This document shows positions 18,413 through 29,081 of a stretch of 64,000 nucleotides of DNA, piece by piece; positions within the stretch are counted from its first letter, which is position 1; each line of letters begins with the position of its first letter. The notes beneath the pieces are model-generated. The model did not search any database, was not told the DNA's origin, and was given only the letters and a program-made list of their open reading frames with translations. This stretch comes from CAWBRY01 sp963791295 (GTDB taxonomy: Bacteria; Bacteroidota; Bacteroidia; Chitinophagales; Chitinophagaceae). The stretch is from the NCBI GenBank assembly GCA_963791295.1, contig CAWBRY010000004.1, positions 248,001 to 312,000 on the forward strand, read 5' to 3'. Made by a program: the position numbers and the translations under genes.

Positions 18413-20122
18413 ATGAAGTATTCTTACGCTCATCGAAATATGAGATTTGTCATTTTCTTTATCCTTACTCTGTTGATCAATAGGGTTGCTTCGCAACCTA
18501 CTCTCACTTTTGATCCGGTCATCACGACAGGACTTAGTTCACCGATTGACTTTGTAAATGCCGGAGACGGTAGCAATCGCGTATTCGTGGTGCAACAAGC
18601 AGGAACTGTTTTGGTTTACGACCAACAATTCGCACTAATAGGAAATTTTCTTACCGTAACTGGAATAGCCAGCGGAGGAGAAAGAGGATTATTAAGCATG
18701 GCATTTTCGCCGTCATACAGTACCAATGGTTTTTTTTACGTGTACTACACCAATACCAATGGAGATCTGGAATTGGCGCGCTATCATGTGAGCACCGATG
18801 CGAATGTAGCAGATGCCGCATCAAAGAGAATAGTTCTTACCATTCCCCACCCGGTCAACTCGAACCACAATGGCGGGAAATTGAATTTTGGCAATGATGG
18901 CTATCTATATTTTGCAACAGGCGATGGAGGAAGCGGTGGTGATCCGCCGAATAATGCACAAAATGGAAATAGCCTGCTTGGAAAAATGTTGAGGATTGCT
19001 GTCAATGGATCTGCCACGGCTCCCTTTTATACTATTCCTTCCGATAACCCATACGTAAGTGATGGCAATGTTTTAGATGAAATTTGGGCGCTGGGATTAA
19101 GAAACCCTTTTCGGTGGAGCTTTGACCGGCAAACACATGACATGTGGATCGGCGATGTAGGACAGAATGCCTGGGAGGAAGTTAATTTTCGTGCGGCCGG
19201 TTCGACGGCTGGTGTAAATTATGGATGGCGATGCTATGAAGGTACTGCGGCGTATAATACCAGTGGTTGTGCAGCTGCGTCAAGCTATGTTTCTCCCGTG
19301 TTCGTATACCCGAATCCCGGTTCAGGTTCTTCTGCAGTAACGGGTGGAGTCGTTTATAGGGGAGCGTTATATACTGCGCTAAATGGTTACTATATGTCTG
19401 CTGATGTTTATTCGGCAGTTGTTTACCTGACCAAATCCGATGGGGCTGGGGGCTGGACGACCACCTCACAGAGCGGGCTACCGGGAACGCTTGTTTGCTT
19501 TGGTGAATCGGAAAATGGGGAGGTCTATGCTGTTTCATTGAGTGGAGGTATATATCACGTAGTGACAGATATCGTAGTCCCTCCACTCCCTCCAACGGTT
19601 ATCTCTTCTTTTACAGCGACAGGAAGCTTTTCGCAGGTGAACCTCTCATGGGCGACAAGCAGTGAACTGGACCTCGAAGAATTCATTGTTGAATACAGCA
19701 CCGATGGAAGTAGTTTCAACAATGTTGGCACTGTACCCGCAGACAATTTACCGACAGGTTCTACTTATTCCTTCCAACATAACGTTTCAATCGGATCAAC
19801 CGTATATTACCGGTTGAGGGTTGTAAGCCTGGGTGGCAGCTTTGATTATTCGGACACTATTTCTGTTGATCCGATCAACCTGAACGGGATCTTTGTATAC
19901 CCCTCGATCATTACGACTAATACGATGAAGGTGTATTTCACGGAATCATTCAATTACATTGAACTCATAAGTATGAATGGTTCATTGATCCTTAAAAGGG
20001 ACGTCGGTGGCGCGCTCGGTCAAATTGATATTCCTCTTCCTCCAATGGCTACAGGAGTTTACCTGGTTAAGTTTTGGAAAAATCAGACCGTTCGCCATCA
20101 GAAGGTGATCATCAGCCACTAG
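18413..20122 (+). CDS. Secreted PQQ-type sugar dehydrogenase with T9SS sorting domain
   Basis: About 569 residues. A signal peptide (MRFVIFFILTLLINRVASQ) is followed by a glucose/sorbosone dehydrogenase beta-propeller (residues ~40-420) with GERGLLSMAFSP, HNGGKLNFGNDGYLYFATGDGG, LRNPFRWSFD and IGDVGQNAWEEVN motifs, as in Hip/YliI soluble aldose dehydrogenases. Residues ~430-500 resemble a fibronectin-III-like segment. The last ~75 residues (GIFVYPSIITTN to VRHQKVIISH) form a type A T9SS sorting domain, so the protein is exported across the outer membrane. ATG 18413 is used; 18440 also gives an intact signal and 18344 would precede it with hydrophilic sequence. Cofactor use is inferred from family. 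Confidence 0.85.
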   Translation: MKYSYAHRNMRFVIFFILTLLINRVASQPTLTFDPVITTGLSSPIDFVNAGDGSNRVFVVQQAGTVLVYDQQFALIGNFLTVTGIASGGERGLLSMAFSPSYSTNGFFYVYYTNTNGDLELARYHVSTDANVADAASKRIVLTIPHPVNSNHNGGKLNFGNDGYLYFATGDGGSGGDPPNNAQNGNSLLGKMLRIAVNGSATAPFYTIPSDNPYVSDGNVLDEIWALGLRNPFRWSFDRQTHDMWIGDVGQNAWEEVNFRAAGSTAGVNYGWRCYEGTAAYNTSGCAAASSYVSPVFVYPNPGSGSSAVTGGVVYRGALYTALNGYYMSADVYSAVVYLTKSDGAGGWTTTSQSGLPGTLVCFGESENGEVYAVSLSGGIYHVVTDIVVPPLPPTVISSFTATGSFSQVNLSWATSSELDLEEFIVEYSTDGSSFNNVGTVPADNLPTGSTYSFQHNVSIGSTVYYRLRVVSLGGSFDYSDTISVDPINLNGIFVYPSIITTNTMKVYFTESFNYIELISMNGSLILKRDVGGALGQIDIPLPPMATGVYLVKFWKNQTVRHQKVIISH

Positions 20123-20131
20123 CGATCGCGA

Positions 20132-21085
20132 TCATCTCCGTATCAGGTAGCATTGCCTGGACAATTTTGCCCGGAAGTCAAACGGAGTGGTAATGGAAGT
20201 AATGTCTTTGATCGAAGTCGCCTTTATACTTTCTTTATCGAGAATGAACTTGCTGAAATTGGTACTGAAATAAAGTGCTCCATCTTTCTTCATTCCTACC
20301 AGACATTGATTGATCAAAGAAACATGATCTCGCTGAATGTCCAGAAAGTCGTGCATTCGCTTACTATTGCTAAAGGTGGGAGGATCCAAAATGATCATGT
20401 CAAAATAACCCGGAGCGATTGTTTTTAAGTACTCGACAGCATCCGTGTTGATGAAAAGATATTTGTCTTCATCTCTCAAATCATTGACCATAAAATTTCT
20501 TTGGGCCCAACCCAGGTAGTTTTTTGATAGATCGACCGACACCACCCCCTCAGCCCCGCCTGCAGCCGCATTGACCGAAAAGGAACCGGTATAAGCAAAT
20601 AGATTTAATACTTTTTTTCCACGACTGTCATCGCGGATCATCTGGCGCGTGATCCGATGATCGAGGAATAGGCCAGTATCCAGATAATCGCTAAGGTTGA
20701 TAATAAATTTCAGTCCATTTTCTTCGATGATAAATTCATGTCCGGTTTCGTCTAGCCTTTGGTACTGGCCTGGTCTACCTGGTTTGCGCTGCCGAAGTTT
20801 CAGGAAAATATTTTCCTCCTTTACAGGTATGATCTCCCGAATAATGCTATAGGCTATCGCCGATCCAGTCTTCATGCTCGGCTTCTTTCATTCCATGCCG
20901 GCGCTTATATTCAGCAACATATAATTTATTATCGTATATGTCAATGCAGAATGGGAATTCCGGCAGGTCATGATCGTATACGCGGTAACAACGCAATGTG
21001 GAGGCGGCGGGCTTGTTTCTCAATATGCCGGAAGACTTTAGCCAAGCCGATTGCGGAACATTAAAATTTTCTCCTCTCGGTTCAT
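20132..21085 (-). CDS. RlmK-like 23S rRNA methyltransferase, N-terminus broken by indels
   Basis: The intact C-terminal part (20132-20875) carries DYLDTGLFLDHR, VLNLFAYTGSFSVNAA (SAM-binding loop), IILDPPTFSNSKRM (DPPT catalytic motif) and QRDHVSLI, which closely resemble the RlmK half of E. coli RlmKL (m7G2069 methylation). Translating further upstream recovers the family's N-terminus in pieces: MNREEKILMFRNRL from ATG 21085, then AKVFRHIEKQARRLHIA, then CYRVYDHDLPEFPF to WIGDS. These match the RlmK FANRLKK and YRLYDADLPEYN regions. Frame changes fall near 21045, 20990 and 20852, probably sequencing indels. No RlmL (THUMP) domain precedes it, so this is a stand-alone RlmK. Confidence 0.8.
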
Positions 21086-21147
21086 CTGATCAATAGATTT
21101 TACGAAATTTACAATCCGATCAATCCGGAGTGAAACTTCAAGGAAAT

Positions 21148-22559
21148 ATGTATGCAATTGTTGACATAGAAACGACAGGATCTTATGCAGCCGCTAATGG
21201 TATAACAGAAATTTCGATTCATGTATTTGACGGTGAAAAAGTAATTGAAAAATTTGAGACACTGATCAATCCGTGTCAGCCAATACCCCGCTATATTCAG
21301 GCATTTACGGGCATCAATGATGCGATGGTCGCTCATGCGCCCCGGTTTGACGAAGTAGCAGATAAAATATATTCTATCCTCCACGATAAAACATTCGTAG
21401 CACACAACGTCAATTTCGATTACTCCTTTATCAAGGGCCATTTAAATCAATGCGGGTTTGATCTGAATAGTAGGAAACTGTGCACAGTTCAGGCTTAGCA
21501 GAAAAATATTCCCGGGATTTCCGTCTTATAGTCTTGGAAATCTTTGCCATTCATTAGGAATTACTATTTACGACCGGCACCGTGCAGGTGGTGATACGGA
21601 AGCCACCGTAAAAGTCTTTCAGCAGTTAATGCAGAATGATAAGGAAGATCACATCACCAAGAGCCTGCACCGGAGTTCCAAAGAACAATCTCTCCCTCCC
21701 AATGTACCTAAAGAACACTTTGATCGCTTGCCTTATACTCCGGGTGTCTATTATTTTCACAATGAAAAGGGGAAGATCATCTATGTCGGGAAAGCAACGA
21801 ACCTGCGCTACCGGGTAAGCAGTCATTTCAGTAATAATTCCAGTGGAAGGCAAAGGCAAAATTTCCTTCGGCATACGCATGCTATCAACTTCCAACCCTG
21901 CGCCACGGAATTGATGGCCTGCATCCTGGAATCAACCGAGATAAAAAAATGGTGGCCTGTGTTCAATAATTCCCAAAAGCGCTGGGAAGATGTATATGGG
22001 ATATTTGCGTATGAGGATCAGCGTGGGTATCTGCGCCTGGCTATAGAAAAGAATAGAAGCCGCCTTCAGCCGATCTATAGTTTCCATTATCTCGTCGACG
22101 GACACACCCTGCTGCGTAGGATCATGCGCGAGTATCAGTTATGTCCCAAACTTTGTTTTATGCAGACCAGGAGATGAGACTGCGAAGGAATGGATGAGCA
22201 AGTATTGCATGGGAGCCTGTGAATTGAAAGAACCGGCCTCCAAATACAATCGCCGTGTGCAGGATGCCATTGACTCGCTGCAACACCAGCCATCGTATGC
22301 GATCGTCGATAAAGGATTAAATCCAGATGAGCATTCGTGCATATTGGTATTGGACGGAAAATTTTATGGCATGGGATACTTGCCACGCGAGGTGTCGATC
22401 ACAGAGCCTGAAGATCTCAAAGATTACCTCACCCAGTATAAAGAAAATAGCATTATCCTGAATCTCATTTACGGTTATGCAGCACGGTTTCCGGAAAAAA
22501 AGATAGAATTCCACGGGATGAGCATGAGTGAAGATGTCCTGGTTCAGTCCAACCAATGA
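21148..22559 (+). CDS. DEDD exonuclease / GIY-YIG endonuclease fusion, two frameshifts
   Basis: One gene read in three frames. Residues 1-120 are a DnaQ-like 3'-5' exonuclease (MYAIVDIETTG, FTGINDAMV, FVAHNVNFDYSF). After a frame change near 21488 the DEDDh end (HRAGGDTEAT) continues. It then passes into a GIY-YIG nuclease domain (PGVYYFHNEKGKIIYVGKA, near 21740-21800) as in UvrC and Cho, with Glu in ACILESTEIKKWWP. A second frame change near 22165 restores a conserved tail (KYCMGACELKEP). The architecture matches the exonuclease-GIY-YIG proteins annotated as DNA polymerase III epsilon-like, implicated in DNA repair. It overlaps the converging thioesterase by 16 bp. Confidence 0.8.
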
Positions 22560-22981
22560 AATCCATCGGCCTTTGGAATATTTTCAAAGGCATTCAAGTA
22601 TTCTGCGGGAAGCACTGCCAACCTCCGCGTTATTCTGCTCATCCATGCAATATCGACTGAAAGAACAGCCGCCAATATTTCATTCTCTTTTTTTATTTCA
22701 TGCTTAACGCTCCACCGCGAAAAGTCTTTTTTGGCCTTCAATAATTGCAGGCCAATTGTTACTTGATTTTCTAACTTCACCTCCTTCTTGAAGATACATT
22801 CCTCACGAAAAAGGATCGGGCCAATTTCCAATTCCTGCATCTTGCTCAATGGAATTCCGTTTTTTCTCAGAAACTCCATCCGGCATAGGGCGCCCCATTC
22901 ATAATATACTGCGTGTTTTATATGAAAATTCGGATCCAGATCCGACCAACGAATTTGTACAGGCAATACGAAGGACCCCAT
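22544..22981 (-). CDS. Acyl-CoA thioesterase, hotdog fold
   Basis: A 145-residue 4-hydroxybenzoyl-CoA thioesterase-like protein. The N-terminal IRWSDLDPNFHIKHAVYYEW segment matches the family's R-x-x-D-x-D-x-x-x-H-x-x-N/H catalytic helix entry (Asp and His visible). The hotdog strands follow, with RWSVKHEI and AVLSVDIAWM. Family members hydrolyse acyl-CoA or aromatic acyl-CoA; the substrate is not evident. Intact between two frameshifted genes. Confidence 0.8.
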   Translation of the reverse strand: MGSFVLPVQIRWSDLDPNFHIKHAVYYEWGALCRMEFLRKNGIPLSKMQELEIGPILFREECIFKKEVKLENQVTIGLQLLKAKKDFSRWSVKHEIKKENEILAAVLSVDIAWMSRITRRLAVLPAEYLNAFENIPKADGFHWLD

Positions 22982-23075
22982 GTAAAAATTGATTGATGAC
23001 GAAGGCGAAATTAAATGATTGAATGCATCCGAATTCCCCGTTCAACCTGTAATTTTGCGCCATAATCCAGAAAAT

Positions 23076-23789
23076 ATGAAGCAGTTATTTTTATTCGTAT
23101 TGCTATTGACGGTTCAACAAGTCCTGGTCGCTCAGACCAACCCGCCCAAGCCCAAAAAAGCCGTGGTTCCGAAGGCCACGTCTCCGCTAAAAACCCTGAA
23201 TGATTCAGCCAGTTATGCGGTTGGCGTGAGCGTTGCAAATTTTTATAAACAACAGGGAGTAAAATCGTTGAACACTGTGTTTGTATCCAGAGCTATTAAT
23301 GATGTGCTGGGAGGAAAGCAGCCGCTTTGCGATGATGCTACTGCCAGTGCTATCATGAACAAGTATATGGGCAAATTGCAGGAAGAAAATGTAAAGCCCG
23401 CGATTGATTCGGGACGCACATTCTTAAACAAAAACAAATTACGGCCAGGTGTTAAGACCACTGCGAGTGGTTTGCAATATGAAGTCGTGACCGAAGGTAC
23501 TGGCCCCAGTCCATCCGCCAACGATAGTGTTACGGTCAATTACATGGGGACATTTCTCAATGGAGTGGAATTTGATAACTCATATAAACGTGGTTCACCG
23601 ATCACCTTTGCTGTCAAAGGCGTGATCCGTGGATGGACAGAAGGGTTGCAATTGATGAAGGTAGGTTCCAAATACAAATTCTATGTTCCTTATACATTAG
23701 GCTATGGAGCTTTTGATTATAACTCAATCCCTGGGGGATCGACCCTGTTATTTGAGGTGGAGTTATTGGATGTGAAGAAGCAGCCATAA
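23076..23789 (+). CDS. FKBP-type peptidyl-prolyl cis-trans isomerase, exported
   Basis: A 237-residue periplasmic folding catalyst. A signal peptide (MKQLFLFVLLLTVQQVLVAQ) sets the start at 23076; an upstream open extension to 23019 is rejected. Residues ~45-120 form the FKBP-N dimerisation region (SYAVGVSVANFYKQQG) and residues ~135-235 the FKBP domain, with YEVVTEGTGPSPSANDSV, VNYMGTFLNGVEFDNSY, VIRGWTEGLQLMKVGSKY and YGAFDYNSIPG. Resembles Mip/FkpA-type proteins. Confidence 0.92.
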   Translation: MKQLFLFVLLLTVQQVLVAQTNPPKPKKAVVPKATSPLKTLNDSASYAVGVSVANFYKQQGVKSLNTVFVSRAINDVLGGKQPLCDDATASAIMNKYMGKLQEENVKPAIDSGRTFLNKNKLRPGVKTTASGLQYEVVTEGTGPSPSANDSVTVNYMGTFLNGVEFDNSYKRGSPITFAVKGVIRGWTEGLQLMKVGSKYKFYVPYTLGYGAFDYNSIPGGSTLLFEVELLDVKKQP

Positions 23790-23847
23790 ACAAAAAAAGG
23801 GGACCGGCTAGAAAACCATCCCCGTTACTTCAAGTAAAACCTTGAGA

Positions 23848-25291
23848 TTAACGCTTGTTAATCACTATTTTTTCAACAGATTGCTCACCCGTTTGCAATA
23901 CAATCACGCGAAGACTATACATGCCCGGGTTCAGATTATCGATTTGAATACTATTACTTGAAAATTCTTTCCATTCGTTTATCATCCGTCCACTCATATC
24001 CATCAATGAAATATTGCGCATACTCTTTGACTCATCAAATACGACGTTCACGCGACCATCATTACTCGGATTAGGATAAACAATGGTTGTCCTGCTGGTC
24101 TGTTCAAGTCCACGGACCGAACGCACTTCTGAAAATTTGAATTTACCATCGATGTCTATCTGGCGTAGGCGGTATTCGGTCATTGATTTGCCGCGTTATG
24201 ATCGTTGTAAGATAGCTGAATCTCGGTTGAGCTGTTTCCGTTCAATGCCTTGCTATTCACAAAAGCAATGGATTTCCAGTTATTATCTCCGGTGTTCGCC
24301 TGGATTTCATATCCTGCATTGTTGATCTCGGTAGCGCTGACCCATGTCAAGTCCTACTGTTGTCGGCTGTTGAGCACGTGCGGCCGTAAATGATTTCAGC
24401 AATACCGGCAAAGTGACCCTGTTGTGGAAATGAAAAGCAACCAAACCTGGAACCATACTGACGCGTGGGTTGAGAATTGTAATTCGTTCCGTTATAATTG
24501 TAATCATAACCCATTCTTACTGTGATCTGGGTTTGAGGCGTTGCGTATTGAGCAGCTACGGCTACCTGGGCGCACCTGGAAACACCGGTCCTTTCACAAA
24601 CTGATCCGGCAAATCCTTTCCAATTACTTCCATCGGTATAAGTATACGATGTCAACTCGGTTGGTACATTCGCATTGATGACAGAACCAGTCACATTTTG
24701 TACAACACCTGTTTCTCTAAACCAACCGCCGCTGCCGACTGTTGAACCGTCTATATCATAATGGATATAGTTGAGGCCGGTCAAGCCACCCGTAGGGGCA
24801 GGCTGTATAGTCGCCGGGGTATTGTTCACCTGCCGTGCTATTTTCCACAAAAATTTGATCGTGAACTGCACATATCCTCTACGGTCGGCATAGTGAGACA
24901 GCTGTTCGGAGTAATTCTCGGAGCAAAAAAACTGGCGATGCTCGTTGCCAGCCTGATCGGTGGCTGCATCATCATCGATCGAAAAATTGATCGGCAGACA
25001 TCGACACATTGGAGGTCGCCATCGATCGAGATCGTCGCATTGATCTGTTTCCCGCTGACGGTGGAAACATTGTAAAAACTGTAAACTGCGCCTACTGTAT
25101 TGGCAGTTCCTGATCGCAGGAATGCGCCGACTGAAATTTGTGATAACAGTTGATCCGGAGGAACAGCTTTCTGAAGTGCGGCTGTACAATTGTTGTACGT
25201 TACACGGCTACCGGGGCTGCCGGCTGTGTAGGTTGTGCGACTGCTCTCAATGAAAGAGAGCAATACACACAAGTGTGTAAAGAGTTTTCAT
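23848..25291 (-). CDS. T9SS-exported protein of unknown function, heavily frameshifted
   Basis: ATG at 25291 begins MKTLYTLVCIALF, a signal peptide. Successive frames then give SLRAVAQPTQPAAP, VTYNNCTAALQKAV and GAFLRSGTANTVGAVYSFYN, and later GGLTGLNYIHYDIDGS and YDYNYNGTNYN. A fibronectin-like module follows (LPVLLKSFTAARAQQPTTV, ATEINNAGYEIQ, MTEYRLRQIDIDGKFKFSE). The gene ends in a type A sorting domain (TIVYPNPSNDGRVNV to QSVEKIVINKR). At least five frame changes are needed between 24180 and 25280. The EINNAGYEIQ and EYRLRQID phrases are typical of Bacteroidota T9SS cargo. The N-terminal passenger was not assigned to a family. Confidence 0.65.
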
Positions 25292-25619
25292 GACTCAGGG
25301 TTTAATACTTAGTAGTTAAAAGCTCAAGTTAAATGCTCGAACTGCTGATCACTCAGCTATGATGATTTGTTTCATCCGTTACTAAGCGGTGATCACGGCT
25401 ACTGGAAGGAATTTGAATAGGAAGGACTTAATCATTGGCCAATTATGGCCGTGGATTCGTAGGCAGGATTTACCCTAATATTCGATCACGCACAAGAATT
25501 TCCTTGTGTCAGACATTAACGAAAATGTGATTTGGATTTAGGGTACGGCCTTTCTAAACTGAGGAGTAGTGGAAATGAAAACTGATTTACCTAACCAGAC
25601 CACTAAAATATATATTCGA
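25292..25619. other. Intergenic region between cmk and the T9SS gene
   Basis: No coding pattern seen on either strand. It should carry the leader and promoter of the minus-strand T9SS gene. One small hairpin, CACAAG-aatttc-CTTGTG, lies near 25490. No clear promoter consensus was recognised. Confidence 0.5.
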
Positions 25620-26353
25620 TTACTGAATATGCAAGCGATTGCCATTATATTTTAAGACTTTGTCATTCCCGTTTAAAGTTAATTGCTTTACCCACTCCAT
25701 CGCTTTTTGAAATTGCTGGTTCTCAGTGAGATTGCTGTTGTCCAGTTCGATAGCATCCTTGGCTTTTCGTAAGCGGGCTTACAAGTCTATGAGTATCAAT
25801 ATAATCGCGCATTTCGAGGTTATTTTTAACTTCTTCTATGGTGACGTTTGGATTCTTTTCATATAATCTCTTTAAATCTTCGCTGCACACGTATTGCATT
25901 ATCTGCAGTCATGAAGATTTTCAATTCTGCTTTGGGAAAAACGACGGTCCCAATATCTCTTCCATCCATGATGATCCCCTTTTTTGCACCCATCTTTTTT
26001 TGCTGTGCTACTGCAAATTCCCGCACTTCTTTGATCGCGGCAACATCGCTTACTTTTTCAGCAATGACCAGGTCACGGATAACATATTCCACATTCTCTC
26101 CATTCAAAAATATTTCACTGCTCTCGCTGCTTTCATTATGAACGAATTCGAGATTAATACTTTTCAGTGCCTGCTTGACTTCTTTCTTATTCGTCCAGTC
26201 AATATTGATTTCTGAGAAAATAAAGTGTAATCGCGCGGTACATGGCACCACTATCGACATAAAGATATCCCAGCTTCTTGGCCAGCTGTTTGGCAAGGTG
26301 CTCTTACCGCAGCTTGACCAACCGTCAATCGTAATGATGATCTTTTTTGCCAT
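25620..26353 (-). CDS. cmk: Cytidylate kinase, frameshifted
   Basis: ATP-dependent phosphorylation of CMP/dCMP. The start MAKKIIITIDGWSSCGKST (26353) contains the P-loop. The next frame gives LAKQLAKKLGYLYVDSGAMY and RAITLYFLRNQY, the frame returns at DWTNKKEVKQAL and continues through GIIMDGRDIGTVVFPKAELK, and after another change near 25860 ends with RDYIDTHR, SPLTKAKDAIELDNSNL and VLKYNGNRLHIQ before the stop at 25620. These are consecutive cmk motifs, so one gene with about four indels is present. Cmk is normally important for growth, which favours sequencing error. A terminator separates it from clpC. Confidence 0.88.
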
Positions 26354-26398
26354 AATCGTTTGGAACTGGATGGAAAAGATAAATGGAATTTGACAAAA

Positions 26399-26430
26399 AT
26401 AAAAAAGGAGTGGCTGAATCGGCCACTCCT
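26399..26430 (-). terminator. Rho-independent terminator of clpC
   Basis: GCCACTCCT/AGGAGTGGC arms (26422-26430 and 26406-26414) form a perfect 9-bp stem with a 7-base loop. The minus strand continues into a T-rich tract. It lies between the clpC stop and the cmk start. Confidence 0.85.
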
Positions 26431-26455
26431 TTAGGAAGTTTATTGAAATATAACT

Positions 26456-28989
26456 TTATGCTTTCGACTTCTCTCCCACCTTCGTTCTTGAAAGCGAATT
26501 TTAATTTCTGATTTTCTTTGTCCAGGTCGGCTTCCAGTATGTCTCCGGCCTTTACGTGAAGATTCAATATTTCTTCTGCCAGCGGATCTTCAAGATATTT
26601 TTGAATCGCACGGTGCAAAGGCCTTGCGCCAAACTGCTGGTCATATCCTTTGTCGGCCAGGAATGATTTTGCATCTTCGGTCAGCTCCAGGCTGAAACCA
26701 AGATTGCTCAACCGTTTCGTAACGCCTTTCATCAGGATATCAATGATATTGAAGATATTGTCTTTACTCAGGCTGTTAAAGATCACCACATCATCGATAC
26801 GATTCAGAAATTCAGGTGAGAAGGTTCGTCTTCAGGGCTTTTTCAATGACGGCCTTATTGTTTTCCTCGGCTTGATCAGTGCGGGATTGCGTTGCAAAAC
26901 CAACTCCATCACCAAAATCTTTCAATTGGCGAGCCCCAATATTGGAGGTCATGATGATCAGACTGTTCTTAAAGTCTACTTTGCGACCCAATCCATCAGT
27001 TAACTGTCCATCATCCAAAACCTGCAATAGTATGTTATATATATCCGGATGGGCCTTTTCAATTTCATCAAGCAGAATAACGCTATATGGTTTGCGGCGG
27101 ACCTTTTCAGTCAGCTGACCACCTTCTTCATAACCGACATATCCGGGAGGAGCGCCGATCAACCGGCTCACCGTAAATTTTTCCATGTATTCACTCATGT
27201 CGATGCGGATCAATGCATCCTCGGTATCAAACATATATCTGGCAAGCGCACGGGCAAGCTCGGTCTTACCTACACCCGTTGGACCAAGGAATATAAATGT
27301 GCCGATCGGTTTTTTGGGATCTTTCAAACCTACGCGGTTACGTTGTATGGCTCTCACCACTTTTGAGATAGCATCTGTCTGACCAACGACCATTTCCGCC
27401 ATGTCTGTAGACATCTTGCGAAGTTTTTCCGTCTCCGCCTGAACCATTCGTCTTAACCGGAATACCCGTCATCATACTGACTACTTCTGCAATAGCTTCC
27501 TCATCGATCGGGTAGCGTTTATGTTTACTTTCTTCTTCCCAGTCATTTTTTGCTTTTTCCAGATCTTCCTGCAAGCGTTTTTCTGTATCGCGGAGGGAAG
27601 CTGCTTCTTCAAACTTCTGGCTCTTTACAACCTTATTCTTCTCATTCTTCACATCCTCGATCTTTTTCTCCAGCTCGACGATGTTCTGAGGAACATTGAT
27701 ATTCTTTAAGTGCACCCTTGCGCCGACTTCATCCATCACGTCAATAGCTTTGTCAGGAAGAAGCCGATCGGTTATATACCGGTCGCTGAGCTTCACGCAG
27801 GCCTCGATAGCTTCATCGTGATAATTTACGTTGTGATATTCTTCGTATTTGGATTTGATATTGTTCAGGATTTGGATTGTTTCTTCCACAGTAGGTGGAT
27901 TTACCATCACTTTTTGAAAACGACGATCTAGCGCTCCGTCTTTTTCAATATACATGCGGTATTCATCCAGGGTGGATGCGCCGATGCATTGAAGTTCGCC
28001 TCTTGCCAGTGCAGGCTTGAAAATATTACTGGCATCCAGGGAACCGCTGGCTCCACCGGCGCCTACGATGGTATGTAATTCGTCGATGAAGAGAATAACA
28101 TCCCGGTTCTTTTCCAGTTCATTCATGATGGCCTTCATTCTTTCTTCAAACTGGCCACGATATTTAGTTCCGGCGACCAGCGCAGCCAGGTCCAATGAGA
28201 TCACTCTCTTGTCAAACAATACCCTGGAGACTTTTCTCTGCACGATACGTAGTGCCAATCCTTCGACGATGGCCGTCTTACCCACACCGGGTTCCCCGAT
28301 GAGGATGGGATTGTTTTTCTTACGACGGGAAAGGATCTGTGAGACCCTTTCAATTTCAATTTCTCTACCGACGATGGGATCCAAGTGCCCACATTTCAGC
28401 CAGCTTGGTAATATCCCGGCCGAAGTTGTCAAGCACAGGGGTTTTACTTTTTGCGTTGCCTTGTTTAGCTGGCGCCTTTTGATTGAGAATATTTTTTCTC
28501 TTCATCAAAATCGTCGTCATTTTCATCGGTGTATTCGGCGCGTGGGTCATTGGATTTTACAATACCCAGTTCCTGGCGGAAAAGATCGTAGTCCACGTCA
28601 AATTGATTTAAGATTTGTGTAGCAATATTTTCCTTGTTCTTTAGAATAGAAAGCATGAGGTGTTCCGTTTCCACGGTGGCGCTTTTGAGCGCTTTAGCTT
28701 CCAGCACAGTTACCCGGATCACTTTTTCTGCCTGTTTGGTGAGGGGCAGACTATTGATGTTAGCGATATTTTTTCCCGTCTTATCCTTGACAGCCAATTC
28801 AATTTCCTTTCGAAGTTCATAAAGGTCAACATTGAAGCTCTTGAGGATACGGACAGCTGTATTATCTCCTTCCCGGATCAAGCCCAGAAGGAGATGTTCG
28901 GTCCCAATAAAATCATTTCCCAGCCGCAGGGCTTCTTCCCTGCTGAAGGAAATGATCTCTTTTACCTGCGCTGAAAAATTGTTATCCAT
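26456..28989 (-). CDS. clpC: ClpC-type AAA+ unfoldase, frameshifted
   Basis: ATP-dependent unfoldase partner of ClpP. From ATG 28989: double Clp-N repeats (residues 1-150, SREEALRLGNDFIGTEHLLLG and VETEHLMLSILK), an acidic linker, then AAA-1 with GEPGVGKT, VILFIDELHTIVGAGG and GASTLDEYR. A coiled M-domain with UvrB-like KSQKFEEAASLRD follows, then AAA-2 with FLGPTGVGKTELARALA, VILLDEIEKAHPD and TSNIGARQL, and the C-terminal D2-small domain (FGARPLHRAIQKYLEDPLAE). Frame changes are needed near 28470, 28400, 27450, 26815 and 26480; the last restores EKSKA and the stop at 26456. Core gene, so indels are probably errors. Confidence 0.9.
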
Positions 28990-29081
28990 TTAGTGATAAT
29001 TAGTTATGTACAATATTAACGAATATATTTGGTTCCGGTTTTCCCCTAGTTATAAACGGAATGTTAGTAAACTTAGTTTGG

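Noticed and set aside
23798..23835. Terminator between FKBP and the T9SS gene
   Set aside because: GGGGA and TCCCC arms occur but the stem is short and interrupted, so I did not list it.
24761..25075. 104-codon + strand open frame
   Set aside because: Opposite a frameshifted T9SS gene whose pieces have clear family phrases on the minus strand.
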